Shown one piece after another: positions 51,312-59,672 of a stretch of 64,000 nt of DNA (position 1 is its first letter; every line of letters begins with the position of its first letter). Source of the DNA: Bacillota bacterium (lineage in GTDB: Bacteria > Bacillota > Clostridia > Christensenellales > Aristaeellaceae); NCBI GenBank assembly GCA_023411375.1, contig JAEYOW010000050.1:35899-99898 (forward strand). Reading direction: 5' to 3'. Made by a program: the position numbers and the translations under genes. Under the pieces are notes generated by a model. That model made no database searches and was not told the origin of the DNA. It worked only from the letters and a program-made list of their open reading frames with translations.

Positions 51312-52298
51312 ATGAAGAAATGGTTATGCCTGTCACTGTCCCTGATGCTGGCGCTGTGCGCCGCAGGTTCCGCTTTCTCTGAGGGAATTCTGAGCTTTGG
51401 CACCGGTTCGGTTGGCGGCACGGATAATGTGGTGCTGGAGGCGCTGTCCTCCGTAGTTAACAGCAAAACCGGTCTGCGCACCTCCACCGTGACCACCTCC
51501 GGCGGTGCGGAGATCATCTACCTGATTGAGTCCGGCGACGTTCAGGGGGGCTATTCCGGCACGATTGACCTGGTAAACGCCATGAACGGCGCTGCGCCCT
51601 TCACCGAGGCAATCGGTGTGGAAAATATGCTGCAGGGTTTCGGGTTCGTGACCTGGGCGCTTCCCATTGTGGTGCTGGACGGCTCCGACATTAAGTCATA
51701 CGAGGATTTGGAGGGCAAGCATATCGGGTTCCCGCCCGCCGCTTCCAGCTCTACCGCCGTGCTCAACCTTGTGATGGAGGCCTATGGCCTGACCGGCAAA
51801 TGCACCATTGACTATTTCACCTGGTCAGAGGGTTATACCGCGCTCAAGGATGGCCGGGTGGACGCCTTTGTCGGCTCTTACGCCAACTTAAGCCCCATCT
51901 CCGGCATTGTGGAAATCGAGGCTACAAATCCCATCCGCGTGCTGAACATGTCCGAGGAGGTGGCGGCGAAGGTAAAGGAAATGAATGCCGGTGTGGGCAC
52001 GGGAAAGCTCACCTCTGCTGAGTGTGCGACCATCCCAGAGGGCGAGAGCTATCTGGCCGCCGCAAACTCCGGCGTGGTGATTCTCAGTGCGAACGTCAGC
52101 GAGGAAGACGCTTATGCTTATACCAAAGCGGCAATTGAGAATCTGGATGAGCTTAAAAACATCTCCACCTACTTTGACAAGTTCGAGGACGTCGCGGTTT
52201 CCGTGTGTGTCGAAACCATCCCCTTCCATCCCGGCGCGGCCCGTGCCCTTAAGGAAGCGGGCATGTGGGAGGACCGCTTTACCGTATACGGCGAGTAA
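51312..52298 (+). CDS. TAXI family TRAP transporter solute-binding protein
   Basis: A 328-residue secreted protein. A signal peptide covers residues 1-23 (MKKWLCLSLSLMLALCAAGS then AFS); GAAGGAG precedes ATG 51312. The family motif FGTGSVGGTDNVVLEAL starts the mature part, and TTSGGAEIIYLIESGDVQ, YEDLEGKHIGFPP and DGRVDAFVGSYA follow. TAXI proteins deliver organic anions to fused TRAP permeases. The ligand is not predictable from sequence. It is the first gene after the regulated promoter. Confidence 0.93.
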   Translation: MKKWLCLSLSLMLALCAAGSAFSEGILSFGTGSVGGTDNVVLEALSSVVNSKTGLRTSTVTTSGGAEIIYLIESGDVQGGYSGTIDLVNAMNGAAPFTEAIGVENMLQGFGFVTWALPIVVLDGSDIKSYEDLEGKHIGFPPAASSSTAVLNLVMEAYGLTGKCTIDYFTWSEGYTALKDGRVDAFVGSYANLSPISGIVEIEATNPIRVLNMSEEVAAKVKEMNAGVGTGKLTSAECATIPEGESYLAAANSGVVILSANVSEEDAYAYTKAAIENLDELKNISTYFDKFEDVAVSVCVETIPFHPGAARALKEAGMWEDRFTVYGE

Positions 52299-52351
52299 AA
52301 CCGCTTGATTGCTTCAAGCATTCTTACGGCGTTCGCAAGCGTCTGAAACCA

Positions 52352-52382
52352 CGGCGGGTGTTTCACACAGAAACGCCCGCCG
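52352..52382 (+). promoter_or_regulatory. Intercistronic hairpin between binding-protein and permease genes
   Basis: A 13-base stem with one wobble (CGGCGGGTGTTTC with GAAACGCCCGCCG) around ACACA, without a T-run. It probably stabilises the upstream message so that more binding protein than permease is made. Confidence 0.6.
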
Positions 52383-52408
52383 CTTTATGAAAGGTGGAAC
52401 GTCTCTCC

Positions 52409-54349
52409 ATGTCCGAAACCATCGCTGTACAAGACAAGAGCAAGGTAGAACTCTGGGTGGACCGCGCGACGACCGTCATCGCTGTCGTTATGAGCGTCTA
52501 TCACCTGCTTGCGGCTAATTTCACCATTTTTGCTTCGGAACAGCATATCAATCTGCATATCGCTTTTGCATTAGTCATCATCTTCCTTCAGGCCATTAAG
52601 CTGACGGATACCAAATCCAAGGTTCGCAGCGTTTTCATGATTGTTTTTTTGCTGGCGAGCATCGTAACCGCCGCCTACATTCATTTTAATTCCACGCGCT
52701 TTCAGATGGCGATTGGCCGCCAGCCGTTTGATAAGGTGTTTTCAGGCGCGGTATTTCTGGTTGTTATTTTGATCGCCACAAAGCGCACGTGGGGCTGGGT
52801 GATTCCGATTATCGCGCTCGTGGCGCTGGCCTACGGTTACTTTGGTCCATACATGCCCGGCGTTTTCTTTCATTCCGGGCTTAGCCTGCCGCGCCTGATC
52901 ACCTATGTGACCACCAACTTCACGGGCGTATACGGCATGCTTGCCTCCGTGTCAGCCAATACGATCGTTCTGTTCACCATTTTCGGCGGGCTGATGGAGG
53001 CATTTGGGGCCATCAGCTCCATCATGAACGTCGCCATGGCGGCCAGCACCAAGATTCGCTCCGGCGGCGCTCAGGTTGCCGTGCTTTCCAGCGGATTGAT
53101 CGGCTCCATTACGGGCAGCGTAGCCGCCAATATTACGCTTACGGGTGCGGTTTCCATCCCGCTGATGAAGAAGCGCGGATACCCGCCGGAATTCGCGGCG
53201 GCCTGCGAGGCGACGGCCTCCACGGGCGGCGCGATCCTCCCGCCGGTGATGAACGCCGCGGCATTTATCATCGCATCTTGGACGGGCATTCCTTACATTT
53301 ATATCGTGGCGGTGGGCGTCGCGCCCGCGCTGCTGTACTATCTGGGCATCGCCATCAGCGTGTATATCAAAGCGCTTAAGCTGGGCGACGAAAAGGTCAA
53401 GGGCGAGATGCTGCCGCAGTTTCACAAGGCGTTTGGCAAGCTGATGATGTTCATTGTGCCGGTAATCGTGCTGGTGGTGCTGATGATTATGAGCTACTCG
53501 CCGCAGAAGGCTCTGTTCATCGCCATCCTGACGCTGATCGGCATGGGTCTGGCGCTCCAGCTTATCGACCGGGAGAGCGGCGGGCCGGTGAACGCGCTCA
53601 GGGAATTTGTAAAAAAGGTGTTCGCGGGCTTTGCGTCCGGCGGCAAGACCGTGGCGGGTATCGCCGTTTGCATGGCGACCATGGGCTGCGTGGTGGAGAT
53701 TTTGACGGCAACGGGCCTTCCATCGAAGATTTCGCAGTTCGCGCTTTCGTTGGCGGGGGATAATCTGTTTGTTCTGGCGCTTTTGGTGGCGGGCGTTTGC
53801 CTGATCTTCGGCATGGGTATGCCCAGCGGCTCTGCGTACATTCTGGCGGCGCTGCTTGGCGCACCGGCGCTGACCACCTTCGGCGTACCGCTGATTGTGG
53901 CGCATTTCTTCGTGTTCTACTATGCGGAGCTGAGCGCGATTACGCCGCCGGTCGCCATCGGGTGCCTGGTTGCGTCCGGGCTGGCAAAGGCCAAGTTTAT
54001 GAAGACCTGCCTCATCTCCATGCGGCTTGCCATCGGCGGTTTTGTGCTGCCGTTCCTGTTCCTCTACCGTCCGGCAATTCTATTGCAGGGGCCTTGGTAC
54101 GAGACGGTTTGGGCGGTTTTGATGGTGGCGATCTTCATGTTTGCGTTCATCATCGCTGCGGAGGGTTTCTTCTTGCAGAAGATGAAGTGGCAGGAGCGCG
54201 CCTTGGCGGCGGTCAGCGCCGTATGCTTCCTGATTCCGGTTTATGTGCTTGACTTTGCGGGCATTGCGCTGTTTGCCGCGCTGCTGGCGTGGCACATCCG
54301 CAATTTCCACCGGAACAGGTCCGGCGCGTCTGTTCCACAGGAGGCCTGA
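52409..54349 (+). CDS. TRAP transporter fused permease (DctQM-type)
   Basis: A 646-residue membrane protein from ATG 52409 with GAAAGGTGG upstream; GTG 52394 is also in frame. The N-terminal quarter is the small-subunit (Q-like) part. The remainder is the large subunit with GLIGSITGSVAANITLTG, ATASTGGAILPPVMNAAAF, GMGMPSGSAYILAALL and AELSAITPPVAIGC. Fused permeases of this kind pair with TAXI binding proteins and use a sodium gradient. The next gene starts directly at its stop. Confidence 0.95.
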   Translation: MSETIAVQDKSKVELWVDRATTVIAVVMSVYHLLAANFTIFASEQHINLHIAFALVIIFLQAIKLTDTKSKVRSVFMIVFLLASIVTAAYIHFNSTRFQMAIGRQPFDKVFSGAVFLVVILIATKRTWGWVIPIIALVALAYGYFGPYMPGVFFHSGLSLPRLITYVTTNFTGVYGMLASVSANTIVLFTIFGGLMEAFGAISSIMNVAMAASTKIRSGGAQVAVLSSGLIGSITGSVAANITLTGAVSIPLMKKRGYPPEFAAACEATASTGGAILPPVMNAAAFIIASWTGIPYIYIVAVGVAPALLYYLGIAISVYIKALKLGDEKVKGEMLPQFHKAFGKLMMFIVPVIVLVVLMIMSYSPQKALFIAILTLIGMGLALQLIDRESGGPVNALREFVKKVFAGFASGGKTVAGIAVCMATMGCVVEILTATGLPSKISQFALSLAGDNLFVLALLVAGVCLIFGMGMPSGSAYILAALLGAPALTTFGVPLIVAHFFVFYYAELSAITPPVAIGCLVASGLAKAKFMKTCLISMRLAIGGFVLPFLFLYRPAILLQGPWYETVWAVLMVAIFMFAFIIAAEGFFLQKMKWQERALAAVSAVCFLIPVYVLDFAGIALFAALLAWHIRNFHRNRSGASVPQEA

Positions 54350-55567
54350 ATGAGAGCGAAACGGATTTGCCTGATTGCAACCATGGATACCAAAGCCAAG
54401 GAAGCCCGCTTTCTGCGAAGCGAGCTGGAACGGCTCGGGCTTCTGGTTACGCTGGTGGACACCGGCATTTTGAAGGAAAGCCCGGAAGACGTTGATATTT
54501 CGCAAAGCGAGGTGTTGGGCGCGTCTTGTGGGGAAGTAAAGCGGGCCAAAACCCGCGCTGAGGCCTCCGACTATATGGGAAGGGGTCTGTGCCGGGTGGT
54601 GGACAGGCTGTACCGGCGTGGAGAGCTTGCGGCGGCCGTTTCGCTGGGCGGCTCGGGCGGCACGGCGCTGGCGAGCATGGCTATGCGAGCGCTTCCGCTG
54701 GGCGTGCCCAAGGTGATCGTTTCTACAATGGCCTCCGGTAACACGCTGCCCTATATACAGGGCGAGGATATTTTGCTGATCAACCCAGTGGTGGACATCC
54801 AGAACCTGAATTTTCTTACCCGCAACGCGCTTCGGCGCGCTGCGGGGACGGTGGCCGCGATGCTGAAAGCGCCGCTTGAGCGTGATGGGGCGAAGCGCGC
54901 CGTTGCGATCAGCGGCTTTGGCGTGACAACGCCCTGTGTGGACGCCTGCGTGGAGCGGCTGGAGCAAGAGGGATACGAGGTGCTGGTTTTTCACGCGCGG
55001 GGCATGTCCGGTGGGCGAATCATGGAAAAGATGATTGCGGAAGGCCACTTTGCGGGCGTGCTTGATTTAACCACCAGCGAAATCGCGGACGAGGTGGCCG
55101 GAGGGATTTATGCCGTCGGCCCCGAACGGTTGAGCACGGCTGCGCGGCTGGGGATTCCATATGTGGTTACGCCGGGCGCGTTGGAGATGATCAACCTGGG
55201 CACCGAGGATACGCTGACAGAGAAGCAGCAGGGCCGCGTGCTTTACAGGCACAGCCCGTCCTCCGTTAAGATGCGCGCCAACACGGAGGAATTGCGCGCA
55301 TGCGCCCGCGTCTTTGCGGACCGGCTGTCGCAGGGACAGGGCAACGTCGCCGTACTGGCCGCGAAGAAAGGCTTTTCAATGGTAAACCGTGAGGGCCAGG
55401 TGTTTTACGATCCGGAGGCGGACGCGGCGTTCCTGAGGGAGCTGACGGAGCGTATGCCCGCCCGGGTGCCCGTAACGGTTCTTGATACGCATCACAACGA
55501 CGCCGCGTTTGCGGAGGCATGCGTGCAAACGCTGCTTGCGCTGATTGACGGCAAGGAAAAGGAATGA
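54350..55567 (+). CDS. Tm-1-like ATP-binding domain protein (UPF0261)
   Basis: A 405-residue protein of full family length. Marks are LIATMDTKAKEARFLRSEL, SLGGSGGTALASMAMRALP, VPKVIVSTMASGN, GVTTPCVDACVERLE, and a C-terminal GFSMVNREGQVFYDPEAD. It starts at the base after the permease stop. In the tomato antiviral protein Tm-1 this domain is fused to a TIM barrel like the next gene; in bacteria the two are separate neighbours, as here. The bacterial function is unproven. Placement after a TRAP transporter suggests an ATP-dependent step on the imported compound. Confidence 0.9.
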   Translation: MRAKRICLIATMDTKAKEARFLRSELERLGLLVTLVDTGILKESPEDVDISQSEVLGASCGEVKRAKTRAEASDYMGRGLCRVVDRLYRRGELAAAVSLGGSGGTALASMAMRALPLGVPKVIVSTMASGNTLPYIQGEDILLINPVVDIQNLNFLTRNALRRAAGTVAAMLKAPLERDGAKRAVAISGFGVTTPCVDACVERLEQEGYEVLVFHARGMSGGRIMEKMIAEGHFAGVLDLTTSEIADEVAGGIYAVGPERLSTAARLGIPYVVTPGALEMINLGTEDTLTEKQQGRVLYRHSPSSVKMRANTEELRACARVFADRLSQGQGNVAVLAAKKGFSMVNREGQVFYDPEADAAFLRELTERMPARVPVTVLDTHHNDAAFAEACVQTLLALIDGKEKE

Positions 55568-55574
55568 ATGCCCG

Positions 55575-56399
55575 ATGACGAGCAAGGAACAGATTTTATG
55601 CGCCCTTCACGAAACCATCCGGCAGGGCAGGCCGGTAATCGCCTGCGCCGCCGGAGCCGGGTTGATCGCGCGGCTGGAGGAGAAGAGCGGCGCCGACCTG
55701 ATTGTGGTATATAATTCCGGACGCTACCGGATGAACGGCATTGCATCCATCGCGGGCAACCTGCCCATCGGAGACGCCAACCAGATCGTATATGAAATGG
55801 GACGCGACCAAATTCTGCCCATGGTGCGCCATACCCCTGTGGCCGCCGGAATTTATGGCGTGGATCCCACCCGAGACATGCGGAAATTCCTGTTGAGCCT
55901 TTGGGAGCTTGGCTATCGCTGCGTCATCAACTTTCCCACCATCGGCAAGCTTTCCGGCCCTATCCGGCAGGAGCTGGAACAGGTGGGACTGGGCTTTGAA
56001 CGGGAGGTTGAAAGCCTGAAGCTGGCGGCGGAGCTTGGCTTTGTTACCCTCGCCTACTGCTACAATCCGGAGGAAGCCGAAATGCTCGCGCGCGCGGATA
56101 TCGACATCATCGTTTCCCATGTGGGCCTGACGGCGGGAGGCGATGTGGGCGTCAAAACGGTTAGCCCGCTGGATACCGCCATTGAAAAAACTGAAGCCAT
56201 TTTGAGCGCCGCCGTCAACGTAAAGAAGAATATCATCCCGCTATGTCATGGCGGGCCGATCGTAACGCCGCAGGACGTTGGGCGCGTGTTAGCCGAAACC
56301 TGCGCCGCGGGCTTTGTCGCCGCCTCCAGCATTGAGCGGTTGCCCATTGAAAACGCGATCACCTCGACGGTTCAGGCATTGAAGAGCGTGAAAAAATGA
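55575..56399 (+). CDS. PEP-hydrolase family TIM-barrel protein (Tm-1 C-terminal type)
   Basis: A 274-residue protein from ATG 55575; AAAAGGA lies about 15 bases upstream. Typical strands are PVIACAAGAGLIARLEE, ADLIVVYNSGRYRMNG, PVAAGIYGVDPTRD, CVINFPTIGKLSG, DIDIIVSHVGLTAGGDVG and NIIPLCHGGPIVTP. The family is annotated phosphoenolpyruvate hydrolase-like and is related to carbon-carbon lyases. With the Tm-1-like protein it forms the bacterial two-gene equivalent of plant Tm-1. The true reaction is unknown. Its stop overlaps the next start (ATGA). Confidence 0.9.
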   Translation: MTSKEQILCALHETIRQGRPVIACAAGAGLIARLEEKSGADLIVVYNSGRYRMNGIASIAGNLPIGDANQIVYEMGRDQILPMVRHTPVAAGIYGVDPTRDMRKFLLSLWELGYRCVINFPTIGKLSGPIRQELEQVGLGFEREVESLKLAAELGFVTLAYCYNPEEAEMLARADIDIIVSHVGLTAGGDVGVKTVSPLDTAIEKTEAILSAAVNVKKNIIPLCHGGPIVTPQDVGRVLAETCAAGFVAASSIERLPIENAITSTVQALKSVKK

Positions 56400-57763
56400 G
56401 GCGGGACCGTTGCAAACACGTCGTATTTTATGCGACGCTTCTCGCCTTGGGCGGCCTGTGCGCCTTTCGTACACAGCTTGGGGAGAACGGCCCGGCAACG
56501 ATGGCGGCGGCTCTGCTGGCGTTTGCGATCCTCAACTGGATTTTGGAAACCGCACCTGTCGCCGTCGTCTCGCTGGCGGTCATCGCCTTCGTACCCTGTA
56601 CGGGGCTGATGAGCTTTGAGGCGGCGGTAAAGGGAAGCTTTGGCAACTCCATCTTCGGTTTTTTTCTAGGCGTGCTGCTGATGTCCTTCGCGTTTCGTGA
56701 TACGGATTTGGGCAGGCTGATCTCCAAAGGAATTTTCCGACTGTTTGGCAGCAGGCCCAGGGCCATTGTGCTGGGCATTATGATCGCGGGCGCGCTGCTT
56801 GCCATGTGGGTGACGGAGGTGGCCGCGGCGGCGATTGTGTTTCCCATCGCGCTGTCTATCTGGGACAAGACGGGAGACAGGGCCGACCACGAAACCCTTG
56901 GCAGGGCCATGATGCTGGCTGTTGCGTGGGGATGTGCCTTCGGCGGTGTGGCGACCCCGATCGCCACGGGCGCAAATTTGATTGCGCTTAATTACCTGAA
57001 GGAATATTGCGGTATTTCGGTGAGCTTCGGGCAGTGGATGACGATTGGCCTGCCGATTTGCGCGACGCTGATTGCGGTTGGTTGGCTGATTTTGTCGCGG
57101 CCCTTAAAGGACGGCGCCCCCTTGGAAACAGGCGGGGAAGCGGCGTGCTTTGGCCGAAGGGAAAAATGGTTGACCGTCATTTTCTGCTGCGCGGTGGCGT
57201 TATGGATTTTTGGGGGTTCGTTTGGGCTGGGTAGCCACCATGTGGCATTATTATGCGCGGTCGCGTTGTTTTTGCCCGGCGTGGAGGTGGTGGAATGGAA
57301 GAAGGCGATCCAAAACATCAGCTGGGATTCCATTTTGCTTATCAGCGCCGGAGTGCTGATTGGAGATATCCTGTATTCCTCGGGTGTGGCGGAAACGCTG
57401 GCGCGGCTGTTCTTTGTGCCCGCGCTGCTTCAGAGCGGACTGCTTGTGCGGGGGGTATACATTGTTCTGTCCGTATCGGTGCTCAAAATTCTGTTTTCCA
57501 GCAATACGGTTTCCGGCGTTGTGCTGGTGCCGATCATGATCTCGCTGGCGTCGGCTTATGGACTTTCGCCCTGGGGGCTGGTCGCGCCGTGCATCTTCTC
57601 CTCCGCGCTATCGCTGATTGTGATTTCAAGCAGCCCGGTCAACGTCATCCCGTATTCGGCAAGGGCGTTTACGCCAAAGGATATGGCTATGTATGGCGGC
57701 GTAATGACGCTGATGACCGCGCTGATCATCGGCGGGTGGCTGACGGTGTTCGGTGTAAACTAA
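56396..57763 (+). CDS. DASS/SLC13-type anion permease
   Basis: A 455-residue membrane protein with eleven or more spans, overlapping the TIM-barrel gene by four bases. The second half has the FSSNTVSGVVLVPIM motif of the DASS family and SSSPVNVIPYSA after it; the first half has FGGVATPIATGANLIAL. DASS proteins move dicarboxylates, citrate or sulfate with sodium. A second transporter in the operon may export a product or import a related substrate. A perfect terminator follows. Confidence 0.9.
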   Translation: MRRDRCKHVVFYATLLALGGLCAFRTQLGENGPATMAAALLAFAILNWILETAPVAVVSLAVIAFVPCTGLMSFEAAVKGSFGNSIFGFFLGVLLMSFAFRDTDLGRLISKGIFRLFGSRPRAIVLGIMIAGALLAMWVTEVAAAAIVFPIALSIWDKTGDRADHETLGRAMMLAVAWGCAFGGVATPIATGANLIALNYLKEYCGISVSFGQWMTIGLPICATLIAVGWLILSRPLKDGAPLETGGEAACFGRREKWLTVIFCCAVALWIFGGSFGLGSHHVALLCAVALFLPGVEVVEWKKAIQNISWDSILLISAGVLIGDILYSSGVAETLARLFFVPALLQSGLLVRGVYIVLSVSVLKILFSSNTVSGVVLVPIMISLASAYGLSPWGLVAPCIFSSALSLIVISSSPVNVIPYSARAFTPKDMAMYGGVMTLMTALIIGGWLTVFGVN

Positions 57764-57792
57764 TCGCAACGGGATAGCTGATATTATGAAAC

Positions 57793-57824
57793 AAAACGCC
57801 TCCGGCCAAAGCCGGAGGCGTTTT
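57793..57824 (+). terminator. Terminator of the TRAP-Tm-1-DASS operon
   Basis: A perfect 14-base stem (AAAACGCCTCCGGC with its complement) with a short CAAA loop, reading into TTTT. Confidence 0.93.
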
Positions 57825-57882
57825 ATGTTCAGAGGCGTTGAATGGGCCTTGCAAACGATTTAAATGTGGTTTACATTCATTC

Positions 57883-57911
57883 GCACATTTTATCCCTTTC
57901 CCGCATACACT
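57883..57911 (+). promoter_or_regulatory. Sigma-E-like sporulation promoter
   Basis: GCACATT (57883-57889) matches the sigma-E -35 consensus at six of seven positions. CATACACT (57904-57911) matches the sigma-E -10 fully. The spacer is 14 bases, as expected. It drives the 64-residue membrane protein and spoVM. Confidence 0.65.
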
Positions 57912-57934
57912 TGGATTGAGCGAGGTGAAGCCGC

Positions 57935-58129
57935 ATGCCCGGACCCTTTCAAAAATGCTACCCCACGGGAAACAGCAAACCGTTGATGATCGCGGGGTAT
58001 GCGCTGGTGGTTCTCGGGATCATCCTGCTGTTCGCGTGCATCCCCTGCTGGGCGTGGCTGGCGCTGCTGGGCCTGGGACTGATGATCGCGGGCGTGCTTC
58101 TGCTTAAACTCAGCAAGGCATGGAGGTGA
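57935..58129 (+). CDS. Small two-span membrane protein, probable mother-cell sporulation protein
   Basis: A 64-residue protein with two close hydrophobic helices (LMIAGYALVVLGIILLFACI and WLALLGLGLMIAGVLLL) joined by a PCWA turn. GAGGTG precedes ATG 57935. I do not recognise a named family, although similar short proteins occur in Clostridia. The sigma-E-like promoter upstream and spoVM immediately downstream, whose ribosome binding site overlaps this stop, suggest expression in the mother cell during sporulation. Confidence 0.7.
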   Translation: MPGPFQKCYPTGNSKPLMIAGYALVVLGIILLFACIPCWAWLALLGLGLMIAGVLLLKLSKAWR

Positions 58130-58135
58130 CGGGTG

Positions 58136-58216
58136 ATGTCAGTGAAGATGATTTGTATTCGCGCGCCGCGCTTTTTGAGCGGATTTCTCAGGCTGTTTGT
58201 GCGCAAACGCAGATAG
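58136..58216 (+). CDS. spoVM: Stage V sporulation protein M (26 residues)
   Basis: ATG 58136 lies six bases after GGAGGTGA, and the frame ends at TAG 58214. The 26-residue product (MSVKMICIRAPRFLSGF then LRLFVRKRR) has the same length and pattern as Bacillus SpoVM: Lys near the start, Ile before a helix-breaking Pro, PxFLxG, then Arg and a basic end. SpoVM is an amphipathic peptide that recognises the convex forespore membrane and anchors SpoIVA for coat assembly. A sigma-E-like promoter upstream fits. GTG at 58142 is an alternative start. Confidence 0.8.
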   Translation: MSVKMICIRAPRFLSGFLRLFVRKRR

Positions 58217-58244
58217 ACGGGTGGGCGCGCAAGGCGTGCGTCCG

Positions 58245-58610
58245 CTACTTGGCGCGCGGCTTAAAGATGAGAGCGACCAGCGTACCAAAGAAAATCGCCG
58301 CCGCAATACCGCCTGCCGTTGCGGATAGGCCGCCGGTGAAAGCGCCAATCAGACCGCTTTCCTGTACGTTGAACAAAACGCCCTGGCAGAGGGCATGCCC
58401 AAAGCCGGTGAGGGGAACGGTTGCGCCCGCACCCGCAAAATCGGCCAGCGGGCCGTATAAGCCCACGGCGCTCAGCACCACGCCAGCCAGGATGTAGCAT
58501 ACCAGAATGCGCGCGGGCGTGATTTTGGTGCGCAAAACGAGTACCTCGCCGATGGCACAGAGCAGGCCGCCGACCAGAAACGCTTTTATATACATCAAAA
58601 ACATCATCAT
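58245..58610 (-). CDS. spoVAE: Stage V sporulation protein AE
   Basis: A 121-residue membrane protein with four spans. VGGLLCAIGEVLVLRTKITPARILV and GAGATVPLTGFGHAL are the SpoVAE marks. With SpoVAC and SpoVAD it forms the channel complex that loads calcium-dipicolinate into the forespore and releases it in germination. It overlaps spoVAD by four bases and is convergent with spoVM, 28 bases away. Confidence 0.94.
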   Translation of the reverse strand: MMMFLMYIKAFLVGGLLCAIGEVLVLRTKITPARILVCYILAGVVLSAVGLYGPLADFAGAGATVPLTGFGHALCQGVLFNVQESGLIGAFTGGLSATAGGIAAAIFFGTLVALIFKPRAK

Positions 58611-59650
58611 GATTTGCTTCCTCCCGTGGGGGATTCCAGCACCACCGCGTGGGCGATGCCGGGGATGCTTTCGCCCTGCTGGCTGCTGGTGAGGCTCATA
58701 AGCGCGCCTGTCGCCATGAAGATAATGCGGCGGAGCTCTCCGCGCTGGAGGCGCGGCAGCAGATGGCCGTTGAGAACGGAAGCGCTACAGCCGCAACCGC
58801 TGCCGCCGGCGTGCGTATCCTGTTCCTTGCGGTCAAAAATCAACAGGCCGCAGTCCGTATACCTGTCGTCGGGCAGCGGTATCCGCTGCTCGCGCATCAA
58901 TTGCATCAGCAGATCGTGTCCGACCTGCCCCAAGTCGCCCGAAACGATCAAATCGTAATCTGCGGGCGTCGTCTTGGTATCGGTGAAAAGGGCAAGCAGG
59001 GTGTCGGCGGCGGCCGGAGCCATGGCTGCCCCCATGTTGTTTGCGTCGGTAATGCCCAGGTCGATAACGCGGCCCATGCATACGCGCGCGATATGCGCCA
59101 GCGGCGGCGCTTTGGGTTGGAGGCTGACCAGCGTCGCACCCGCGCCCGTGACCGTCCATTGAGCGGTGGGGGTGCGTTGCGAACCAAACTCCAGCGGAAA
59201 ACGGTACTGCCGCTCCGCCGTGCAAAAGTGGCTGCTGGCCGCGCACACCACCTGCGTTGCGTGCTGTCCATCCAGCAGCATGCCGGCCAGGCAAAGGCTT
59301 TCGGCCATGGTGGAGCACGCGCCGTAGAGCCCGATGAAAGGAATGCCGAGATCCCGCGCCGAGAAGGAGGCGGTGATGATCTGGTTGAGCAGGTCGCCAC
59401 CCAGCAGAAATTGTACCTCGGACGGCTTGGAGCCGCCCTTTTCAATCGCCCGCCTGATTGCGTCCAGGTAAAGCTGCTTTTCAGCCAGCTCAAAACTCTC
59501 CTGGCCGTAAAGCTCATCGTCGGTCACAAAGTCAAAATCGGCCCCCAAAGGGCCTTCGCCCTCCTTTTTCCCCACATAGGCGGCGCTGCCGCACAGCGTC
59601 GGACGAAGCGGCAGCTCAACGGTCTGCTGCCCAATACGTTTGTTCTGCAT
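58607..59650 (-). CDS. spoVAD: Stage V sporulation protein AD
   Basis: A 347-residue protein starting at ATG 59650 behind GGGAGGA; an upstream ATG at 59692 lies inside spoVAC. It has a thiolase-like fold as in known SpoVAD: LLGGDLLNQIITASFSARDL, FIGLYGACSTMAE, AASSHFCTAERQYRFPLE, DLIVSGDLGQVG and GGSGCGCSAS. SpoVAD binds dipicolinic acid directly on the inner spore membrane. Some upstream regulatory spoVA genes (AA, AB) are not present here, as in many Clostridia. Confidence 0.95.
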   Translation of the reverse strand: MQNKRIGQQTVELPLRPTLCGSAAYVGKKEGEGPLGADFDFVTDDELYGQESFELAEKQLYLDAIRRAIEKGGSKPSEVQFLLGGDLLNQIITASFSARDLGIPFIGLYGACSTMAESLCLAGMLLDGQHATQVVCAASSHFCTAERQYRFPLEFGSQRTPTAQWTVTGAGATLVSLQPKAPPLAHIARVCMGRVIDLGITDANNMGAAMAPAAADTLLALFTDTKTTPADYDLIVSGDLGQVGHDLLMQLMREQRIPLPDDRYTDCGLLIFDRKEQDTHAGGSGCGCSASVLNGHLLPRLQRGELRRIIFMATGALMSLTSSQQGESIPGIAHAVVLESPTGGSKS

Positions 59651-59672
59651 GGTTGCAATTTCCTCCCGGCCA

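Noticed and set aside
58120..58497. A 125-codon plus-strand frame starting near the end of the 64-residue membrane protein
   Set aside because: Most of it is antisense to spoVAE. The neighbouring frame that encodes spoVM has the better-placed start and a recognisable product.
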